Assembly (NCBI GenBank): GCA_030425685.1
Contig: JAUIAD010000009.1
Span: 54,539 to 118,538 of the forward strand
DNA length: 64,000 nt
Source of the DNA: Gammaproteobacteria bacterium
GTDB lineage: Bacteria; Pseudomonadota; Gammaproteobacteria; Coxiellales; Coxiellaceae
Reading direction: 5' to 3'
Below are positions 27,334 to 37,229 of this stretch, piece after piece; the first letter of the stretch is position 1; each line of letters opens with the position of its first letter. The notes beneath the pieces were generated by a model. The model was not told the origin of the DNA. It did not search any database and saw only the letters and a list, made by a program, of their open reading frames with translations. Position numbers and translations under genes: made by a program.

Positions 27334-29109
27334 TCAGGGTGTTAATGTGTTGTCTTTTGCTAGGTGTGTCTGTAGATGCTCAAATATCGGATCATAGTCG
27401 ATGTCCTCGGTATCAAAGTGCCGTTGTTTGATTACCCCTTGTTCCCATAAATATATTAGAATATCCATGTTGGGAAAAGCGATGGCTGTTTCTAGTGGTG
27501 TGTGTGTTCCTTGGAATGGGCAGTTAAAACAAACTGCTGTTAAGCTCACTCCTTGGTTATGAAGATAGCTTACCTTTGCTAAATTACCATGGCGTATAGC
27601 GTAATACATGGGGGCGGCTCCAAATCTATCACGGTTAAATAGTGCAGCTTGGTGGGGTGTGGTGGCAAAAAACGTATGTACGTCTTTGCTTTCTTTTTTA
27701 AAATGAGTTTGAATTTCTTTGCTTTCATTGGTGGGTTGGACAGTAAGACTGTGGCCCTTTTCCCAGATTGCTTTTGCGTTTTGACCGTTTTTGTTTATTG
27801 CGGCAAAATCAATGCCAGATTTTATTACCAGTATAAGGGTGAGTTGGTTTAGCGTTTGGTAGTGAGAAAAAAAGAGTAGTAGGGTGGCATCATTGCCAAT
27901 GGGCGCATTGAGTGTTTCCACTCTCGCTAAAGAAATCATTAATTTTAATAACTCTATATTAAGTGCAAATGAAGATTTGCATGCATTTTGAAAAATTTTG
28001 CTGCCTGTTTTTTCTAATACATTGATCATGTCCAATGCAGCTTCTTTATGGCGTGCTAACAGCTCGTGTAGTGTTTGTAGTGCGTAGTTGCTATCAATGG
28101 CAATAATATCGGCAAATAGCTGATAGGTTTGTGGTGGAAAGAGAAAAGTAAATAGCTTATCAGCTTTTGCCTTTAATATTTGCGAGTGGTCAATGAGCTG
28201 CGTTATTAACCATTGCTCGCTTTCTTTTGATGTATAGCAATATTTTCTTGGTATGCAAAATGGTAGGTCAAATTCATCTACAACAGTATGTTCTTTTAGA
28301 CAAGCTTTTTTTGCAAACCAGGCATCGCTGGGTTGATATTTTAAGGTGCTGTTATTTGTGTTGTATGTTAGTGGTATAGGGGCGAGCTGTGATGATTTTT
28401 TTATAATAAATCCATTGTGCTTGCCATAACGGTCATCTTTTAGCATTATAAATTGGCATTGTAGGTGATGAAGTAACTGAACGATATTGTCGGTATCTTT
28501 TATATTATCGTTGCTGACTTGCAATGGGAAACCGTCACATACTAGCTCGCCGGTTGTGGTTTTTAGTAAGGCGTAGGCTTGGAGGAATGTGCCCACAGGG
28601 TCGACAAGATGTGTTAAGCACCAGGATGAAAATATCATATCTACTTTGTCGAGTAATAAATGATTGCTGGCTGTTAGAGACCCGATTAAATTTTCAACTT
28701 TAAAACTGCCATAATTGATAATCGTGCATTTTCCCTGTTGTTTATGCTGGGTGAAAGTGTGTTCTCCACGTACGCTAATTATTGTTACTTGCTTAACATC
28801 AATAAATATTGGGTTGGTGTTAATTAATTCCGCTTGTCTTTTTGCCCATTGAAAGTTGCCGGCGCCTATGTCCATAATAATGAACTCAAATTGTTTGTTT
28901 GCTAGGCCTCTGATGATGTGTTTTTCAATTAGTATGTGCTCGGGAATGCCGGCTATTCTATAATTGTCGCGTCCATTAAAGCAGCCCCAGCGGCTTGTGT
29001 AGTCTTGTTTAACTTTTTGGAAGGCTTTTTCAACGTTGTCTTTTAAGGCTTTAGGGCGGTTGTGCCAGTGCAGGCCTTTTTCTGTGGTTTTTTCTTCTTG
29101 AGTTCGCAT
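27334..29109 (-). CDS. Methyltransferase-like N-domain plus ankyrin-like repeats, candidate effector
   Basis: 591 residues. The N-terminal third has a SAM-methyltransferase-like Rossmann motif, FIIMDIGAGNFQWAKR (DIGAGNF at 80-86), followed by strand-like segments (DMIFSSWCLTHLVDP resembles the post-motif region). The C-terminal part (about 330-590) is helical with degenerate ankyrin-type repeats, clearest in RFGAAPMYYAIRHGNLAKV and THTPLETAIAFPNMDIL. There is no signal peptide. Ankyrin-bearing methyltransferases fit effectors of intracellular gammaproteobacteria. The substrate is unknown. It could also be a cytoplasmic enzyme. Lone minus-strand gene; the spacer on its 5' side carries a half copy of the palindromic repeat. 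Confidence 0.65.
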   Translation of the reverse strand: MRTQEEKTTEKGLHWHNRPKALKDNVEKAFQKVKQDYTSRWGCFNGRDNYRIAGIPEHILIEKHIIRGLANKQFEFIIMDIGAGNFQWAKRQAELINTNPIFIDVKQVTIISVRGEHTFTQHKQQGKCTIINYGSFKVENLIGSLTASNHLLLDKVDMIFSSWCLTHLVDPVGTFLQAYALLKTTTGELVCDGFPLQVSNDNIKDTDNIVQLLHHLQCQFIMLKDDRYGKHNGFIIKKSSQLAPIPLTYNTNNSTLKYQPSDAWFAKKACLKEHTVVDEFDLPFCIPRKYCYTSKESEQWLITQLIDHSQILKAKADKLFTFLFPPQTYQLFADIIAIDSNYALQTLHELLARHKEAALDMINVLEKTGSKIFQNACKSSFALNIELLKLMISLARVETLNAPIGNDATLLLFFSHYQTLNQLTLILVIKSGIDFAAINKNGQNAKAIWEKGHSLTVQPTNESKEIQTHFKKESKDVHTFFATTPHQAALFNRDRFGAAPMYYAIRHGNLAKVSYLHNQGVSLTAVCFNCPFQGTHTPLETAIAFPNMDILIYLWEQGVIKQRHFDTEDIDYDPIFEHLQTHLAKDNTLTP

Positions 29110-29254
29110 GGGTATCCTTCCTCGAGTATTTTTATGGTAGCAAAAAAATATTAAGGAAATATTAGCCCTTACTTAAGCTTTCTTTAATGTTGTTGTGCTA
29201 GTCTTTTATTTCAGTTGGTTGTGCTCTGAAGATTTGGTGCTAACGAGAGTTGGA

Positions 29255-29280
29255 GGGGGCAGCATGCTGCGCCCCTACGG
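29255..29280. repeat. Dispersed palindromic repeat, half copy C
   Basis: GGGGGCAGCATGCTGCGCCCC core, the same family as 20018-20120 and 31325-31424 but only one palindrome. It lies about 80 bases before the start of the beta-helix gene. Confidence 0.7.
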
Positions 29281-29357
29281 GTTTTTTTATGTTGCAGTGC
29301 TGTGTTGGAACGTGATGTGCCCGTACGGATTTTTTTATTTTAAATAAGGAGTGTTTT

Positions 29358-31289
29358 ATGAGGTCTTTTGCATCTCTTTCTTTTCTTACGGTTCCTTTTT
29401 TCTTTTTATCACCTTTTGCTTTTGCTAATTCATCATCATTATGTGGTTCTCATGCTAGTAAAACGTTTGGTGATCATGTTTGTGTTTTTAAACCCAGTGA
29501 TTCGACAGCAGAAATACAGTCGGTTGTTGATGCGATTTATAGGCAACAACGTATGGGGCAGTTTGATGAACAGCACTATGCATTGTTTTTTCAGCCAGGG
29601 ACTTATAATGATTTAGATATAAAAGTGGGCTATTACACGCAAGTGTTGGGTTTGGGTGCTTCGCCTGATGATGTCTTAATTAACGGGCAGGTTAGAGCGG
29701 AGAACGATCCTAATTATCCGTATCGCACGGGAGCTTTAGTTAATTTTTGGCGTTCTGCGGAAAATTTATCGATTAATCCACGTATTTATAGTATGGATAA
29801 ACACGCCTGGGTTACTGCACCTGATAAGTGGGCTGTTTCGCAAGCTGCTCCTTTGCGTCGTATTGATGTTAAAGGCGATTTATGGCTTTTTGATATTGCG
29901 CAAGTACCTGATGGTCCTGATAAAGGGCAGTGGAAAGGGGGTTATGCAAGCGGTGGCTTTTTAGCTAATGTAAAAGTGCAAGGGACTCTAACGACGGGAT
30001 CACAACAACAGTTTTTTTTACGTAACTCTTCTTGGGGGAGTTGGGGTGATAGTGTTTGGAATGATGTGTTTTTGGGGGATGTTAATGCGCCGGCTGACTC
30101 TACGTGGGGAAGTAGTGGTAATAATACGGTGATTGCTAGTACACCGCAGATTAGTGAAAAGCCTTTTTTAACGTATGATATTTCAACTAAACAGTATGCT
30201 GTTGAAGTGCCTAGCGCTGAAAAAAATGTAGTTGGGATTAGTGATAATGGATCGTGGCCTGTAGGGACGTCGTATCCTTTAAGTCGTTTTTTTATTGTTT
30301 CTCCACAGCAAACCGATTTAGCTAATACTATTAATAATGCGTTAGCGACGGGGCAGTATCAGGGGGTTATTTTTACGGCGGGTGTTTATCATTTATCTAA
30401 TAGTATTGAGATCAATCAGACTAATGTGATTATGTTGGGCTTGGGTGTTTCTAGTTTAGTCTCTGATAGCGGTAAGCCAATTATAATCGTTGGTAGTAAG
30501 AGTGGTTCTAACACTGATGGTGTTAAAATTGCTGGGCTGATTTTTGATGCCGGTGCAGTGTTAGCTGAAAATTCTCCGGCGAGTTTATTGCAAATTGGTC
30601 TTGCTGGTAAACCAGCGGATCATGTTAAAGATCCCATTTATCTTTATGATGTTTACTGTCGTGTAGGGGGTGATGTTGCACCTTCGCCGGGTGGTGCGCA
30701 GTCGCGTGTTGAAAGTTGTGTGACGATTAATGACAACTATGTGATTGGCGATAATTTGTGGCTATGGCGTGCGGATCACAATATTTCTGGTAAGCCGACG
30801 CAGTGGTTAGATTATCCTAGTCAAACAGGTTTAATTGTTAATGGTAATCATGTGTCGATGTATGGTTTGGCGGTTGAACATTTTCAACGGTATCAAACTG
30901 AATGGAAAGGGGATAACGGTTATCTTTATTTTTATCAATCGGAAATGCCTTATCGGCCTTCTTCACAGTCAGTGTGGATGAGTCATCATAAAACAGTTGA
31001 TGGCTATGCTTCTTTAAGAATTTATGATTCTGCGGTGCATTTTCATGGGTATGGTATTGGGGTTTATAATTATTTTCCTGATGCTAGTGCGAGTAAGCAT
31101 TTGTTTGCTGCGCATGCGATTGAGGCGCCGGATTTTAGTACGATTTCTTTAAAGCATATGATTGATGTGTTTTTAAATGGGGCGACCGGTGATTCTGGTA
31201 TTCAGCATGTTGTTGATGGTGCTGGTGGTGAGGTTGATGCGCTGGGTGGCGGGCGGCAGTTTGCTACTTTGGTTGATTGGTGTGGGTGA
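29358..31289 (+). CDS. Secreted parallel beta-helix protein (carbohydrate-active-like)
   Basis: 643 residues with a Sec signal peptide (cut after FAFA, about residue 23). Two pectate-lyase-3-like halves are visible: ALFFQPGTYNDLDIKVGYYTQVLGLG near 75-105 and GVIFTAGVYHLSNSIEINQTNVIMLGLG near 335-365. Each has the PGTY/AGVYHL start of a right-handed beta-helix, as in GH55-like and related secreted proteins. The middle has many Trp/Gly motifs (NSSWGSWGDSVW). A glucan- or other polysaccharide-acting enzyme is possible; I cannot name catalytic residues. Ribosome site taaggag precedes the ATG. Repeats of one palindromic family lie on both sides, which suggests the gene came as a unit. Confidence 0.75.
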   Translation: MRSFASLSFLTVPFFFLSPFAFANSSSLCGSHASKTFGDHVCVFKPSDSTAEIQSVVDAIYRQQRMGQFDEQHYALFFQPGTYNDLDIKVGYYTQVLGLGASPDDVLINGQVRAENDPNYPYRTGALVNFWRSAENLSINPRIYSMDKHAWVTAPDKWAVSQAAPLRRIDVKGDLWLFDIAQVPDGPDKGQWKGGYASGGFLANVKVQGTLTTGSQQQFFLRNSSWGSWGDSVWNDVFLGDVNAPADSTWGSSGNNTVIASTPQISEKPFLTYDISTKQYAVEVPSAEKNVVGISDNGSWPVGTSYPLSRFFIVSPQQTDLANTINNALATGQYQGVIFTAGVYHLSNSIEINQTNVIMLGLGVSSLVSDSGKPIIIVGSKSGSNTDGVKIAGLIFDAGAVLAENSPASLLQIGLAGKPADHVKDPIYLYDVYCRVGGDVAPSPGGAQSRVESCVTINDNYVIGDNLWLWRADHNISGKPTQWLDYPSQTGLIVNGNHVSMYGLAVEHFQRYQTEWKGDNGYLYFYQSEMPYRPSSQSVWMSHHKTVDGYASLRIYDSAVHFHGYGIGVYNYFPDASASKHLFAAHAIEAPDFSTISLKHMIDVFLNGATGDSGIQHVVDGAGGEVDALGGGRQFATLVDWCG

Positions 31290-31324
31290 TGTTTGTTTCA
31301 CGCTAAGACGCTAGTCATTTAGAA

Positions 31325-31424
31325 CCCGTAGGGGCGCAGCATGCTGTGCCCGTTTGGGTGTGAATGGTTCTAGATTGTCGGTGCCGCGGAGGTTTGCGGG
31401 CGCAGCATGCTGCGCCCCTACAAG
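31325..31424 (-). repeat. Dispersed palindromic doublet repeat, copy B
   Basis: Two GCAGCATGCTG palindromes (cores near 31332-31350 and 31398-31417) with a spacer that matches copy A (20018-20120) in reverse complement, including GTTTGGGTGTGAA. Most positions agree. Confidence 0.8.
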
Positions 31425-31512
31425 ATATATGACCTTATTGCTGCACGGCCTTATTTCTGAGGCAGGGATTGTACGCAAATGGGACCACTTTGCCATAGGA
31501 TACCTGTTATTG

Positions 31513-31547
31513 TGTTACTGGGTAAGATGGTAGCCCACCCAGTAACA
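31513..31547. repeat. Hairpin with 11-base perfect stem
   Basis: TGTTACTGGGT (31513-31523) pairs with ACCCAGTAACA (31537-31547) across a 13-base loop. It is followed by A residues on the plus strand, so it is not a typical plus-strand terminator. Confidence 0.6.
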
Positions 31548-31597
31548 AAAAACCTTTGCGCCCTTTGCGTCGCCTTAGCGTCTTTGCGTGAAACAAA

Positions 31598-33034
31598 TCA
31601 ACCCAGCTTCTTTTTGAGCAGCTCATTTAGTTGTTGTGGGTTTGCTGTGCCGCGTGTAGCTTTCATCGCTTGACCAATAAAGAAAGCAATCAATTTATCT
31701 TTGCCCGCGCGGTACTGCTCAACCTGCTGAGGATTGTTCGCAATAATATCATCAACAATTTTTTCCAATGCGCCAGTATCATTCATTTGTTTAAGGCCGC
31801 GTTTTTCAATGATAGTATCGGCATCGCCTTCACCATTCCACATGGCTTCAAAAACAGTTTTGGCAGCGCTAGAGGAAATAGTTTTATCTGTGATACGCAT
31901 AAGCATGCCGGCTAATTGTCCGGCACTAACTGGGCTGTCTTTGATATGTTTGTTCTCTTTATTTAAGAATGCAGCAAGGTCGCCGTTCACCCAGTTGGTG
32001 GCTAGTTTTGGCGTGATGCTGTTATCGACTTTTAATACGTCTTCAAAGTAGTGGGCAGTGCTAATGCTGCTAGAAAGAATCTTGGCATCATAACTACTTA
32101 AACCATAGTCTTTTTCAAAGCGAGTTTTCTTTTCCCACGGTAATTCGGGGAGTTTCTCTTTGACGCTTTTAATAAATGCATCGGTTAATTCCAAAGGTAG
32201 CAGATCAGGATCAGGGAAGTAGCGGTAGTCGGTTGCTTCTTCTTTGCTGCGCATGGAGCGAGTTTCGTCTTTATCAGCATCATAGAGGCGTGTTTCTTGA
32301 ATTACTTCGCCACCGTTTTCAAGAATTTCTTGTTGGCGTTCAATCTCATGCAAAATTGCACGCTCGACAAAACGGAAGGAGTTTACGTTTTTAATTTCAG
32401 CACGGGTGCCAAGCTTAGTAGCGCCTTTGGGTCGTAGTGAAATGTTAACGTCGCAACGGAAGGAGCCTTCTTGCATATTACCGTCGCTGATATCGATGTA
32501 ACGCACTAAGGTGTGTAGCGTTTTTAAATAGGCAATGGCCTCTTTAGCGCAGCGAATATCAGGTTCCGAGACTATTTCAAGTAAAGGTGTGCCAGCACGG
32601 TTTAAATCGATGCCTGAAAAGCCACTCATATCTTCATGTAAAGACTTACCCGCATCTTCTTCCAAGTGGGCTCTGGTGATGCCAATGGTTTTTGTGGTGC
32701 CGTCTTCTAATTCGATATCTAAAGTGCCTTTACCAACGATCGGTAATTCAAATTGGCTGATTTGATAGCCTTTAGGAAGATCGGGGTAGAAATAATTTTT
32801 ACGTGCGAATACTGAGCGGTGAGTAATCTCAGCATCAACGCTAGTGCCAAAACGCACGGCAAGCTCTACCGCTTTTTTATTTAAAACAGGGAGAACGCCA
32901 GGCATACCTAAATCAATTGCACAGGCTTGGGTGTTAGGTTCTGCGCCGTAGGCGGTGGCTGCGCCGGAGAATATTTTTGATTGGGTTGAAAGCTGTACGT
33001 GAACTTCTAAGCCAATGACCGTTTCCCATTCCAT
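31598..33034 (-). CDS. gatB: Asp/Glu-tRNA amidotransferase subunit B
   Basis: 478 residues, usual length for GatB. It opens with [15 protein letters not shown] and contains the family motif [17 protein letters not shown] and the C-terminal YqeY-like helical tail domain. GatB holds the mischarged tRNA and phosphorylates its Glu or Asp so that GatA can amidate it. It is the third gene of gatC-gatA-gatB on the minus strand, 172 bases after gatA, a gap that contains a REP-like hairpin. Presence of GatCAB implies that Gln-tRNA, Asn-tRNA or both are made indirectly here. Its stop abuts the inverted-repeat segment. Confidence 0.97.
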   Translation of the reverse strand: MEWETVIGLEVHVQLSTQSKIFSGAATAYGAEPNTQACAIDLGMPGVLPVLNKKAVELAVRFGTSVDAEITHRSVFARKNYFYPDLPKGYQISQFELPIVGKGTLDIELEDGTTKTIGITRAHLEEDAGKSLHEDMSGFSGIDLNRAGTPLLEIVSEPDIRCAKEAIAYLKTLHTLVRYIDISDGNMQEGSFRCDVNISLRPKGATKLGTRAEIKNVNSFRFVERAILHEIERQQEILENGGEVIQETRLYDADKDETRSMRSKEEATDYRYFPDPDLLPLELTDAFIKSVKEKLPELPWEKKTRFEKDYGLSSYDAKILSSSISTAHYFEDVLKVDNSITPKLATNWVNGDLAAFLNKENKHIKDSPVSAGQLAGMLMRITDKTISSSAAKTVFEAMWNGEGDADTIIEKRGLKQMNDTGALEKIVDDIIANNPQQVEQYRAGKDKLIAFFIGQAMKATRGTANPQQLNELLKKKLG

Positions 33035-33128
33035 AAAATTACCTCTTTTTCTCTTTAAATTTGTTAGCTGGATACCATGCGTTAAGCTTATATTGTGGCT
33101 TGGCCACAGGATTCAGCCGTGTTTCCGG

Positions 33129-33151
33129 ATCCCACGATCAAGTCGTGGGAT
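33129..33151. repeat. REP-like hairpin between gatA and gatB
   Basis: ATCCCACGA (33129-33137) and TCGTGGGAT (33143-33151) form a perfect nine-base stem with a five-base loop. The minus strand carries CTCGTCATCCCACGA. Related CGTCATCCCG text occurs near 1271. No T-run of terminator type follows on the minus strand, so gatB can still be read through. Confidence 0.65.
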
Positions 33152-33206
33152 GACGAGCTTTTTATTAGCATAGTTAGAGGCGCTTGTTATTGAGCCTCTC
33201 TTTAGT

Positions 33207-34661
33207 TTATTCCCCTATTGCAGGTTGCTTCTGATGCCAGTCTGTTGCTTGTTGAAACTGGTGCGCTGCATTTAAAATTTTTGCTTCATCAAAGTAATTT
33301 CCAATTAACTGAAAGCCAATCGGTAGTTGGTTGCTAAAACCAGCGGGAATTGAAATACCGGGTAAACCTGCTAAGTTGGTAGCAATAGTGTAGATATCAG
33401 ATAAATACATCGCTACTGGGTCTGTTAATTTCTCGCCAATTTTAAAGGCCACGCTAGGTGCTGAAGGGGTGGCAATAACGTCGACTTCTTTAAAAGCATC
33501 GAGAAAATCGTTGCGCATTAAGTTACGAACTTTTTGTGCTTGTAAATAATAAGCATCGTAGTAGCCAGCTGATAGCACATAGGTACCGATCATAATGCGT
33601 CGTTTGACTTCTTTGCCGAATGCTTCACTGCGCGAGCGTTTGTAAAGATCTTGTAGATCGATAGGGTTGTCGCAGCGGAAACCATAACGTACGCCATCAT
33701 AGCGTGCTAAGTTGGATGAGCATTCTGCTGGCGCTAAAACATAGTATGCGGGTACCGCTAAGTGGGTATGTGGTAGGCTAATTTCTTTAACGGTAGCGCC
33801 TAGTTTTTCATATTCTTTTATCGTTTCTTGTACGGCTTTTTCAACATCGGCATCTAAGCCTTCGCCAAAGTATTCTTTGGGTAAGCCAATTTTAAGTCCT
33901 TGTAGGCTGTTGTTTAGTTCAGCGGTGTAGTCAGGGACTTCCTTATTAATACTGGTTGAATCTTTAGGGTCATGACCGGCGATGGCATTGAGTACCATGG
34001 CAGCATCTTCAGCGGTGCGTGTCATCGGGCCGCCTTGATCTAAACTTGATGCAAAGGCGATCATGCCAAAACGAGAAACGCGTCCGTAGGTAGGCTTTAA
34101 GCCAGTAATGCCGCAAAGTGCTGCGGGTTGACGGATTGAGCCGCCGGTGTCTGTTCCGGTAGCGGCGGGGGCTAGTCGTGCAGCAACAGCTGCAGCTGAA
34201 CCACCGGATGAGCCGCCAGGGATGGTGTCAGTATTCCAGGGGTTTTTAACCGGGCCATAAAAACTCGTTTCGTTTGAAGAGCCCATGGCAAATTCATCCA
34301 TATTGGTTTTGCCTAGGGTAACAGCGCCGGCGTTATTGAGTTTTTCGACAACCGTTGCGTTGTATGGGGCGGAAAAATTATCGAGCATCTTTGAGCCGCA
34401 ACTGGTTTTTACGCCTTTTGTGCAGAAAATGTCCTTATGCGCGATAGGGATGCCGGTGAGGGCGTTATGCTGCCCTTTGGCAATTTGTGCATCTGCCGCT
34501 TTTGCCTGCTCAAGTGCTAATTCTTCGGTAATGGTGATAAAAGAATTTAACTGTGTATCAAGCGATTTAACACGTGATAAAAAGTGTTGTGTTAACTCGG
34601 TGCTAGAGATGCTTTTATCTTGTAGTGCTTTGCTGAGTTCAGCGATCGTTTTGTTATGCAT
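33207..34661 (-). CDS. gatA: Asp/Glu-tRNA amidotransferase subunit A
   Basis: 484 residues from the ATG at 34661. The open frame continues to 34814 but would run through gatC, and the chosen start gives the family N-terminus MHNKTIAEL with an AGGT site upstream. It is an amidase-signature enzyme that releases ammonia from glutamine: Lys76 in IAHKDIF, Ser151 in GGSSGGS and the nucleophile Ser175 in [11 protein letters not shown] match the Ser-cisSer-Lys triad. It follows gatC after 13 bases, so they are co-transcribed. Confidence 0.97.
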   Translation of the reverse strand: MHNKTIAELSKALQDKSISSTELTQHFLSRVKSLDTQLNSFITITEELALEQAKAADAQIAKGQHNALTGIPIAHKDIFCTKGVKTSCGSKMLDNFSAPYNATVVEKLNNAGAVTLGKTNMDEFAMGSSNETSFYGPVKNPWNTDTIPGGSSGGSAAAVAARLAPAATGTDTGGSIRQPAALCGITGLKPTYGRVSRFGMIAFASSLDQGGPMTRTAEDAAMVLNAIAGHDPKDSTSINKEVPDYTAELNNSLQGLKIGLPKEYFGEGLDADVEKAVQETIKEYEKLGATVKEISLPHTHLAVPAYYVLAPAECSSNLARYDGVRYGFRCDNPIDLQDLYKRSRSEAFGKEVKRRIMIGTYVLSAGYYDAYYLQAQKVRNLMRNDFLDAFKEVDVIATPSAPSVAFKIGEKLTDPVAMYLSDIYTIATNLAGLPGISIPAGFSNQLPIGFQLIGNYFDEAKILNAAHQFQQATDWHQKQPAIGE

Positions 34662-34674
34662 GAATTTACCTATT

Positions 34675-34968
34675 TTATTCGCTATCAATAACTTGTGGAA
34701 CAATATATAAGCCTGCTTGTGTGTCAGGGGCAATGCTTTGGAACAGTTCCCGTTGATTAGGCTCAGTGACATCATCGATACGTAGTGGCTGTTGCTCATC
34801 ATAAGGATGCGCAAGTGGCGTAACGTTGCTGGTGTCTACCTGGTTCATTTGTTCAACTAAGTTAAGAATCGTTGATAAATCTTCGCTTAACGGCTGAATA
34901 TCTTCTTCGGCAATAGCCAAGCTTGCCAAGTGTGCAATTTTTTTAACATCGGATGAATCTAAGCTCAT
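34675..34968 (-). CDS. gatC: Asp/Glu-tRNA amidotransferase subunit C
   Basis: 97 residues from the ATG at 34968, which has a GGAGAC ribosome site. An upstream frame to 35001 adds no family sequence. The pattern [12 protein letters not shown], then [25 protein letters not shown], is typical GatC, which wraps around GatA and stabilises the complex with GatB. First gene of the minus-strand gatCAB unit, divergent from mreB, with about 285 bases between them that should hold both promoters. Confidence 0.96.
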   Translation of the reverse strand: MSLDSSDVKKIAHLASLAIAEEDIQPLSEDLSTILNLVEQMNQVDTSNVTPLAHPYDEQQPLRIDDVTEPNQRELFQSIAPDTQAGLYIVPQVIDSE

Positions 34969-35110
34969 GGGTTGTCTCCATGGGTAACATAAAACGGGCA
35001 ATTATACCTGAGGAAGTAGTTGTTGTGTCAAGTTGTCGGGATAAGGACGAGTTCGCTGTGTTGAGCGCTCATGTTTTTGTGAAATTTCATTAGTATATTA
35101 CATGATTATA

Positions 35111-35141
35111 TTGGAATATCTGACCGTAAATCTTGTATGAT
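35111..35141 (+). promoter_or_regulatory. Candidate mreB promoter
   Basis: TTGGAA (35111-35116) and TATGAT (35136-35141) with a 19-base spacer, slightly long. It lies about 110 bases before the mreB ATG in the divergent gatC-mreB spacer. Confidence 0.4.
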
Positions 35142-35199
35142 ACAAGCGGGCGTTGGTTGGTTAACTACTCGACGAATGCTTAAAATTAAGTTAAAGTAA

Positions 35200-35221
35200 G
35201 TTAACAAGATCGTTTGTTAAC
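35200..35221. promoter_or_regulatory. Inverted repeat upstream of mreB
   Basis: GTTAACAA (35200-35207) and TTGTTAAC (35214-35221) form a perfect eight-base dyad with six bases between, about 30 bases before the mreB ATG. It could be an operator or an mRNA hairpin in the leader. The partner is unknown. Confidence 0.4.
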
Positions 35222-35228
35222 AAAATAA

Positions 35229-36296
<1,068 letters not shown>

Positions 36297-36300
36297 AAGA

Positions 36301-36317
36301 AGGGTGTTTTTCACCCT
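36301..36317 (+). repeat. Hairpin between mreB and mreC
   Basis: AGGGTG (36301-36306) and CACCCT (36312-36317) with a TTTTT loop, directly after the mreB stop. It is not followed by a T-run. It may stabilise the mreB message end or reduce mreC expression. Confidence 0.55.
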
Positions 36318-36343
36318 GACGTCTACCCTGGAGGGACAGTGTC

Positions 36344-37222
36344 ATTAAGCTAATATTCAAAAGCAACCCATTTCCAGGCATGCGAGTTTTTCTTTGTATT
36401 TTGCTTTCTATTGCGCTGATCGTGTTGGATCAGCGTTCATTACCTGCGTTTAAAAAACTGCGTGAGAATCTCTCGCTGATTGTTTTACCTGTTCAATATA
36501 TGGTCGATGCGCCTATCAAGGTAGCTTATTGGTTAAGCGATAGTATGAGCAGCCAGCATCAGTTGCTAGGCGAAAATGCTCGTTTGCGGGCGCATGAGTT
36601 GCTGCTTGAGTCTAAGCTGCAAAAATTACTAGCATTAGAGAAGGAAAACGCGCAGCTGCGAGAGCTATTGAAATCATCTTCTCATGTTGGTGGTAAGGTG
36701 GTTGTAGCGCAGTTGTTAGCGGTTGCTTTAGATCCTACCCTGCAAACGGTGATTGTTAATCGTGGTACCAAGGATAAAGTGTATATCGGTCAGCCGGTAT
36801 TGGATGCTTATGGTGTTATGGGGCAGGTAGTTAGTGTTGGTCTTTTGACCAGTCGTGTAATGTTGATTTCTGATGTGAAGAGTGCCATTCCTGTGCAAGA
36901 TTATCGTAATGGTGTTAGAGCCATTGCGGTTGGTATGGGAAGCTCGGAGAAGCTGAAGTTGATCAATGTGCCAGCCACCAGCGATATTCAGCAAGGTGAC
37001 TTATTTATTGCCTCTGGTCTGGGTTTACGCTATCCGGTGGGTTACCCGGTTGGTATTGTGTCGGAAATGCATCATGTGCCTGGGGATCGTTTTGCTACCA
37101 TTATCATGCGACCGCGTGCACATTTAAATCAAACACAGCAGGTATTGCTGGCTTGGCCAAGCAATGCCGGGTTAGCAAAAATTGTACAAAAACAATTAAA
37201 AGCCAAATTGATGCCTGAGTGA
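36344..37222 (+). CDS. mreC: Rod-shape protein MreC, probable ATT start codon
   Basis: A start at the ATG (36380) would give 280 residues but lacks a ribosome site. Twelve codons upstream in the same frame lies ATT (36344), eight bases after a strong GGAGGG site (36330-36335). From there the N-terminus reads KLIFKSNPFPGMR, which matches the usual MreC opening (MKPIF.RGPS..R in E. coli, from memory). I therefore use ATT, giving 292 residues. Features are a single membrane anchor (about 13-33), a coiled coil (about 70-115) and the periplasmic double beta-barrel domain. It links MreB to penicillin-binding proteins. ATT starts are known for infC and pcnB. Confidence 0.9.
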   Translation: MKLIFKSNPFPGMRVFLCILLSIALIVLDQRSLPAFKKLRENLSLIVLPVQYMVDAPIKVAYWLSDSMSSQHQLLGENARLRAHELLLESKLQKLLALEKENAQLRELLKSSSHVGGKVVVAQLLAVALDPTLQTVIVNRGTKDKVYIGQPVLDAYGVMGQVVSVGLLTSRVMLISDVKSAIPVQDYRNGVRAIAVGMGSSEKLKLINVPATSDIQQGDLFIASGLGLRYPVGYPVGIVSEMHHVPGDRFATIIMRPRAHLNQTQQVLLAWPSNAGLAKIVQKQLKAKLMPE

Positions 37223-37229
37223 GGAAGAG

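Larger units (their letters stand above)
31292..31597. repeat. 306-base segment bounded by 22-base inverted repeats
   Basis: TTTGTTTCACGCTAAGACGC.. (31292-31313) and its inverted partner at 31576-31597 match at 21 of 22 positions. The segment lies exactly between the stop of the beta-helix gene and the stop of gatB. Inside are palindromic repeat copy B and a hairpin at 31513-31547. There is no ORF of note. It may be a MITE-like element or a nest of dispersed repeats. Confidence 0.6.

Noticed and set aside
31513..31547. Terminator of the beta-helix gene
   Set aside because: The stem is followed by A residues on the plus strand, and it lies more than 200 bases after the stop.
31292..31597. Complete insertion sequence
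   Set aside because: The segment has no transposase frame. It can at most be a non-autonomous element.
33129..33151. Terminator between gatA and gatB
   Set aside because: The hairpin lacks a suitable T-run on the minus strand, and gatB must be expressed with gatA.
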